From Allium sativum (lineage: Eukaryota; Streptophyta; Magnoliopsida; Asparagales; Amaryllidaceae): a stretch of 64,000 bases of DNA. The translations under genes were made by a program, and so were the position numbers. Positions 59,126-64,000 of this stretch are shown here, one piece after another (positions within the stretch are counted from its first letter, which is position 1; each line of letters starts with the position of its first letter). The notes below the pieces were generated by a model. The model had not been told where the DNA came from. It saw nothing but the letters and a program-made list of their open reading frames with translations, and did no database searches. Location of the stretch: assembly GCA_030737875.1 (NCBI GenBank), contig CM060924.1, positions 150,654,197 to 150,718,196 on the forward strand. Reading direction: 5' to 3'.

Positions 59126-60092
59126 TCGAGTTGGCCACACTCATATTTTCTAAGTGTCATGTCCACCATTATGTTTACAAACACAATCACAAGTCAATGT
59201 TCATGTCATATTTAAAATCATGTTTCATGTCATTAATATTACCCAACCCAAAGTATTCCCATCGCATGCACGTTTCGCATAACATAACATAGATCAAAAG
59301 GGGGAACTTGGCAAAAGGCATGAAAAAAGGGGCATAAGGTAATAAGGTTGGCCACAAGTTAAACATGGAGGCATATGAGGCATAAATAGGTTCATAAGCT
59401 TGCATATTACATCATAGGCCTCAAAACATGCATAACATCAACTTAAGCAAATAGGTGAAACATGATTATGAATGACATAGGATGATGGCTAAAAGTTCGC
59501 ATATAGCATTATATGCAAGTTATCATATAGGTTATAAGAGTTCTCATGTTATATAATGCAACATTTCAACATAAAGCTTATAGCTTTTAGCCCACAAGGT
59601 CAAGGTGATAGGTTTTCAAACATGCATAGAATATATTCATGCATAACATGATAAGATCATAGGTTTACAAACATGCATAGAGTATATTCATGCATAACAT
59701 GATAAGATCAAAGCATATATCATTCTTAGGCCCAAACTCAACTTGCAACATATCACATTTAACTTCATAGTTAGAATCTAAAAGTAGTATAGGGCTTACA
59801 ATGAGCGGTTATGCGATCTAGATCGATATATATAAAGATTGAGATGAAGCCACAAGCAAAATCCGCAAAGAAAATAATAAGCTCCACTTAAACGCCTAGA
59901 AACAAGAAGTAATATCCCCAAAGACAAAGAAAGGAGGCTCTTTTACTTAAGAAAGATGGCTCCTTTATGACATAGATTGATTTGAGACACTCATGCTCTC
60001 ATGAAGAAGGTGGAGGCCATGATTGGTGAATATTTGGACAACATTTAGTTGTAGGAATGATTAATGAGGGTTTAGGCTAGGTTTAGGGGTCG

Positions 60093-60101
60093 TTTTATAG
60101 G
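60093..60101 (-). promoter_or_regulatory. Probable TATA box of E
   Basis: On the minus strand CCTATAAAACGACCCC, about 490 bp into the LTR and about 130 bp after the GTCGAC repeats, the same arrangement as B. Confidence 0.55.
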
Positions 60102-60219
60102 TGATTAGGTTAATTTAGACCATAGGATTAACCCTAAATCGAATCTGAGCCATCAACTCCCGTCAGAAACTTCCAGAGCAGGACCTAACCTGTCAAAATG
60201 GTGCACCAGAAAAACTGGT

Positions 60220-60320
60220 CCGACCAGGGGGGTCGACCCCTGGGTCGACATGGGTGTCGACCCATGGGTCGACATGGGTGTCGACACATTGGGGGGGCCG
60301 ACACTGGTGTCGGCCCTGCC
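60220..60320 (-). repeat. Palindromic GTCGAC repeats in the E LTR
   Basis: The 12-bp palindrome GGGGTCGACCCC (60229-60240) is followed by GGGTCGAC and GTCGACCC units about 15-18 bp apart. B has the same module with AGGTCGACCT. Confidence 0.7.
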
Positions 60321-60591
60321 TGGGGAGGGAAAATTCCCGCCCATTCCGCCTTGGTTGAAATTTAAATTCGAATTCGAATTTCAACTGTTTTCGGGCTTGG
60401 AATTTTCTGAAAACTTCATTGGGCCATAACTTGGTCATACGGACTCCATTTTTCGAAAACTCAGACTCTATTTCGCGTATTTTTCCGAGACGAACGCAAT
60501 GGCACAACCCGTTTCCCTTGGTTCAGATTTTACAATTTAATTCTTCCTTGATTTACATTATAACATGTTATTAAAAATACGGGTTGTTACA

Positions 60592-60604
60592 TTCTCCCCT
60601 CCTT
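60592..60604 (-). other. Polypurine tract of E
   Basis: The reverse complement is AAGGAGGGGAGAA, directly beside the LTR. Confidence 0.85.
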
Positions 60605-60608
60605 AAAG

Positions 60609-60626
60609 GATTTCGTCCCCGAAATC
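60609..60626 (-). ncRNA. GGGA-loop hairpin before the PPT of E
   Basis: On the minus strand GATTTCG, GGGA, CGAAATC, 17 nt from the LTR, the same stem as in B. Confidence 0.6.
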
Positions 60627-61175
60627 TCCAAGTTAGGAAGAACGTATCCTACCCTCCATCACCCATCTACTCAACACATCATCCACGTGCAGTCATTGTC
60701 CTTAAAGGATTCTAAATGTTGTATGATCATATGCAAAGGTGTGTGTAGATGTACTTATCTAATGCAAATATCAGGCGGTTACTGATTCAGTAAACCTCCT
60801 TAATGCAAAGTATGTTAGTGAAATGAGTCCATATGTATGCAAATTCCTAACAAAATTTATAATCTCTACATGAGTGCACATAACATTCATTCATATGCAA
60901 CATCCACATTATAGCATGACAAGTTTCATCCATGAATAAGTATAAGCACTCATGCATATGCAACATGAAAGTGTGTGAGCCGATCTTAGTACTAATGTGT
61001 ATCATGCATCCACGAGTATCCACTTACAAACACTTGCAACCACTTGCAACCATCAAGCATAACATGTTTCAAATACATGTTTCATCCAAAGGGTTTCTAC
61101 CTAAGGTTCTCATGACAAGGTTAACGAGATAACAAGATAAACAGGATAAACACGGATAGCAAAAAGAAAGATATG
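60627..61175 (-). mobile_element. Element E 3' untranslated region
   Basis: About 550 bp after the pol stop, non-coding. The part nearest the hairpin is strongly similar to the corresponding part of B. I see no other feature. Confidence 0.7.
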
Positions 61176-62956
61176 CTACTTAGGAAAGGAAATTGAGAAT
61201 GTACCCTCAAAAAGGAATGGATAAAGCCCACGCATCTTCTCCTTGGTTTCCCAAGTTGCATCTTCATCGGCTTCACTCCATTGAACTTTCACCAATTTGA
61301 CTTCTCGATTCCTTAACTTCTTGATCTCTGTTCCCAAGATATGAATCAGAGCTCTTCTCAAGGTTGCCTCTTTCTCTACCTCAAAGTCTTCTAGAATGCT
61401 TGGTTCAACCACCTCAGCGGATTCATGCAGGCACTTTCGGAGATGCGAGACATGAAAGACATTATGCACTCCGGCTACCTTCTCTGGCAATTCCACCTTA
61501 TAGGCCATCTTTCCAATTCTCTCTATGATAGGGAAGGGCCCTACGAACCTTGGTGCCAGCTTCCCAACTGCTCCAAAACGTACCACATTACGCAAAGGAG
61601 AAACCTTCACGAAAACCCTGTTTCCCACTTCGAATTCCAAATCTGCCCTTCGCTTGTCAGCATAAGATTTCTGTCTATCTTGGGACGCTTTCATCCGTCT
61701 TCTCACCAATTCAACTTTCTCGGATGTGTCCCGTATCATATCGGGCCCAAGTATAAGCCTATCTGTTGTCTCCCACCAACAAGATGGTGACCTACACGGC
61801 CTCCCATACAAAGCTTCAAATGGTGCCATCCCTATGCTGGCTTGATAGCTATTATTATAAGCAAACTCTACTAGAGGAAGGTGGTCTTCCTAAGTACCAC
61901 CAAAGTCAAGAACAAAAAGCCTCAAAAGATCTTCTAGCACTCTATTCACCCTTTCGGTTTGGCAGCCGTCTGGGGGTGATAGGCTGTGCTCAGATTCAAT
62001 CGTGTACCCATCGCTTCTTGCAAACTATTCCAGAATTGGCTAGTGAAGATTGGGTCACGATCGCTAACTATGCTAGAAGGAACTCCGTGCAACCGCAATA
62101 TCTCTCGAAGATAAATAGATGCTAGCCATGATGCGGTCCTCTTGCTCTTTACTGGAATGAAGTGAGCACTCTTCGTAAGTCTATCAACTATGACCCATAT
62201 GCTCGTGTTCCCTTTCCTTGACCTAGGCAATCCATCCACAAAATCCATAGAAATACTCTCCCACTTCCATTGCGGGACCTCCGATGGATGTAGTAGCCCA
62301 CCTGGTTTCTTTGACTCGGCTTTCACTTGTTGACACACCATGCACTTTGAAACATACTCTGCCACATCTTTCTTCATTCCGGCCCAAAAGAAAATGCGCT
62401 TCATATCTCTATACGTCTTATCTCCTCCCGGATGTATAGTCATCTTCGAGTGATGTGCTTCTTCAAGAACTTTATGCACCAAGTCTCCTACTTGTGGAAC
62501 GCATAGCCTTCCATCATGCCTTAGCCAACCTTTATCATCAATAGTATATCTAGCAAGGTGACTAGACGTCTCACCACGAATCAACTTGTCCATGACCTCG
62601 ACTATCTGTGGATCTTCCTTCTGCGAAGCCCCAACTTGATCAAGAAGTGTGGGTCTGAGCTCAAGGGATGCTAATGAACCCGTCATCGACTCAACAGCCG
62701 TCGTGAAATCAAAGTTTGCCAAGAACTCTAAGTTTTTCATCTCAATAAACAAGGGACTCAAAGTCAACCTCCTTCTACTTAGTGCATTCGCCACAACATT
62801 ACCCTTGCCAGGGGTATAAGCTATCTCGAAGTCATATGATGCCAAGAATTCCATCCACCTTTGCTGCCTTAGATTCAGATCTTTCTGCGAGAAGAGGTAT
62901 TTGAGTGACTTGTGATCAGCATACAACTCAAACCTTTCGCCTAGAAGATAGTGGCG
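61176..62956 (-). pseudogene. pol: Element E RNase H end, integrase and chromodomain-like tail (broken)
   Basis: This is the second half of a Ty3/gypsy chromovirus polyprotein. RNase H ends with [11 protein letters not shown]. The integrase has the HHCC region ([10 protein letters not shown], then CMVC), the first Asp in SMDFVDGLP and the second in VSDRDPIF. The third catalytic residue lies at a single-base frameshift near 61965. The GPF module (RFVGPFPIIERIG) and a chromodomain-like end (VKVQWSEADEDATWETKEK) follow. A TAG at 61890-61892 stands where Trp is expected. The end of the frame is near 61176. Except for these lesions it is well preserved and resembles the B remnant. Confidence 0.9.
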
Positions 62957-64000
62957 CTAGGATTTGAGTGCAAAGACGATCGCTGCCAACTCCAAATCAT
63001 GAGTGGGATAGTTCTTGTCATGAACTTTCAGTTTCCTACCCCCATAACATATCACTCTTCCCTCTTGCATTAGAACAGCACCTAACCCCGTGCCATATGC
63101 ATCGGTGTACACGGTAAACATCTTACCGCCATCGGGTAATGCTAAAACTGGAGCGGTAGTAAGGGCCCTCTTGAGCCTTTGAAAAGCAAGCTCACACTCT
63201 AAGTCCCATGCAAAAACTAATTTCTTCTCCGTCAACCTAGTAAGAGGGGCCGAAATCTTAGCGAAGTCCCTAATGAACTTCCTATAGTAGCCCGCTAGAC
63301 CGAGAAAGCTTCTTACTTCAGTTGCATTCCTAGGAGTCTTCCAGTCTTGAACCAGAACCACTTTCGCGGGATCCACCGCTATGCCTTGCTTAGAAACTAT
63401 ATGTCCAAGAAACCGAACTTCCCTTCTCCAAAAATGACATTTGGAGAACTTGGCTTTCAACTGATGAGCTCTAAGCGTATCCATCACTTCCTTGAGATGC
63501 CTAGCATGCTCTTCCTCATCCTTTGAGAAGATCAGAATATCATCCACGAAAACAACGACAAACTTGTTAAGGAACTCCCTGAACACCCTACTCATCAAAT
63601 CTACGAAGTAGGCAGGTGCATTAGTCAAACCGAATGGCTTGACAAGCCATTCAAAGAATCCATCTGGAGTCCTAAACGCAGTCTTATCGATACTATCCTC
63701 GGCCACTCTAAGCTGATGGAATCCAGTGGCTAGATCGAGCTGAGAGAAAACAGAAGCACCAACAAGCTGGTCAAAGAGATCATCAATCCTCGGTAACGGG
63801 TGTCTATTCTTCTTTGTCAGCTTGTTCAACTCTCGATAATCAACACATAGACGAAGCGAACCATCTGCCTTAGTAGCGAATACCACCGGAGCACCCCATT
63901 TAGAAATGCTTCGCCTAATAAAGTTCTTCTCAAGCAGCTCCTTAATTTGCTTACTGAGCTCCCTTCTTTCTCGCGGGGCCATGTGCCTAACGGGCAATGA
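62957..64000 (-). pseudogene. pol: Element E reverse transcriptase and RNase H start (partial, broken)
   Basis: The frame enters from beyond the right window edge. RT motifs in order are [54 protein letters not shown] (polymerase centre, near 63540) and [12 protein letters not shown]. RNase H begins at [13 protein letters not shown] (near 63105); in A this junction carries the intron-like insertion, in E it is uninterrupted. TAG at 62957-62959 replaces the Trp expected before RHYLLG. The RT itself has no stop in the window. Gag and protease lie outside. Confidence 0.9.

Larger units (their letters stand above)
57745..60591 (-). mobile_element. Element E, 3' LTR (2.85 kb)
   Basis: On the plus strand it runs from TGTAACACCCCCCC to CGGGTTGTTACA. 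The polypurine tract to its right and pol beyond place E on the minus strand. It shares with B the CCCGGACCC module (two copies, 58930-59125), GTCGAC palindromes (60220-60320), a GGGAAAATTCCCGCCC stretch and a TATA box, but is much shorter. A G13 homopolymer lies at 58101-58113. Confidence 0.9.

Noticed and set aside
61425..62125. Plus-strand open frames of 119-121 codons over the E integrase
   Set aside because: These are antisense shadows of the minus-strand integrase and chromodomain reading.

Overview
This window is 64 kb of nested LTR retrotransposons from a plant nuclear genome, most likely an angiosperm. I see no host gene, tRNA, rRNA or bacterial signal. The evidence is a set of Ty3/gypsy chromovirus-type polyproteins broken by stops, primer-binding sites matching the initiator-methionine tRNA, polypurine tracts, TG...CA LTR ends, 5-bp target duplications, and very long AT-rich LTRs full of tandem repeats. 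The species cannot be named from this sequence.

Layout. Element A (+) has a truncated 5' LTR at 1-2861, a broken gag-pol at 3126-7553 and a 4.8-kb 3' LTR at 7652-12455. It sits in the 3' tail (12456-13199) of element C (+), whose 4.3-kb LTR is at 13200-17536. C lies in element H (+), a member of a different, non-coding family seen in two halves (17537-18563 and 54414-55440). The halves are split by element B (+), which has LTRs at 18564-22861 and 24729-54413, a 1.9-kb gutted interior, and the duplication CTGCA on both sides. The second LTR of B is split by element D (-), with LTRs of about 7.8 kb (25724-33524 and 34564-51000), a 1.04-kb non-coding interior, and the duplication TTAGT. The second LTR of D is in turn split by element G (-; 41465 to about 50130), a relative of H. 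The nest H > B > D > G is four levels deep. Downstream are an old LTR remnant (55441-57517), a D-like fragment (57518-57744) and element E (-), with its LTR at 57745-60591 and a decayed pol running off the right edge.

How the parts relate. Two autonomous/non-autonomous pairs are visible: A encodes proteins and D shares its LTR ends, PBS, PPT and leader; E encodes proteins and B shares its 3' region, with only scraps of protease and chromodomain left. What the non-coding members retain points to cis-acting RNA signals. These are a hairpin with a GGGA loop 16-18 nt before every chromovirus LTR (stem changes compensated between families), and a two-stem hairpin about 85 nt after the PBS shared by A and D (also compensated). 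The transcribed part of the A LTR carries an array of hairpins whose two arms change together. A 95-bp GT...AG intron-like insertion lies in the RNase H region of A.
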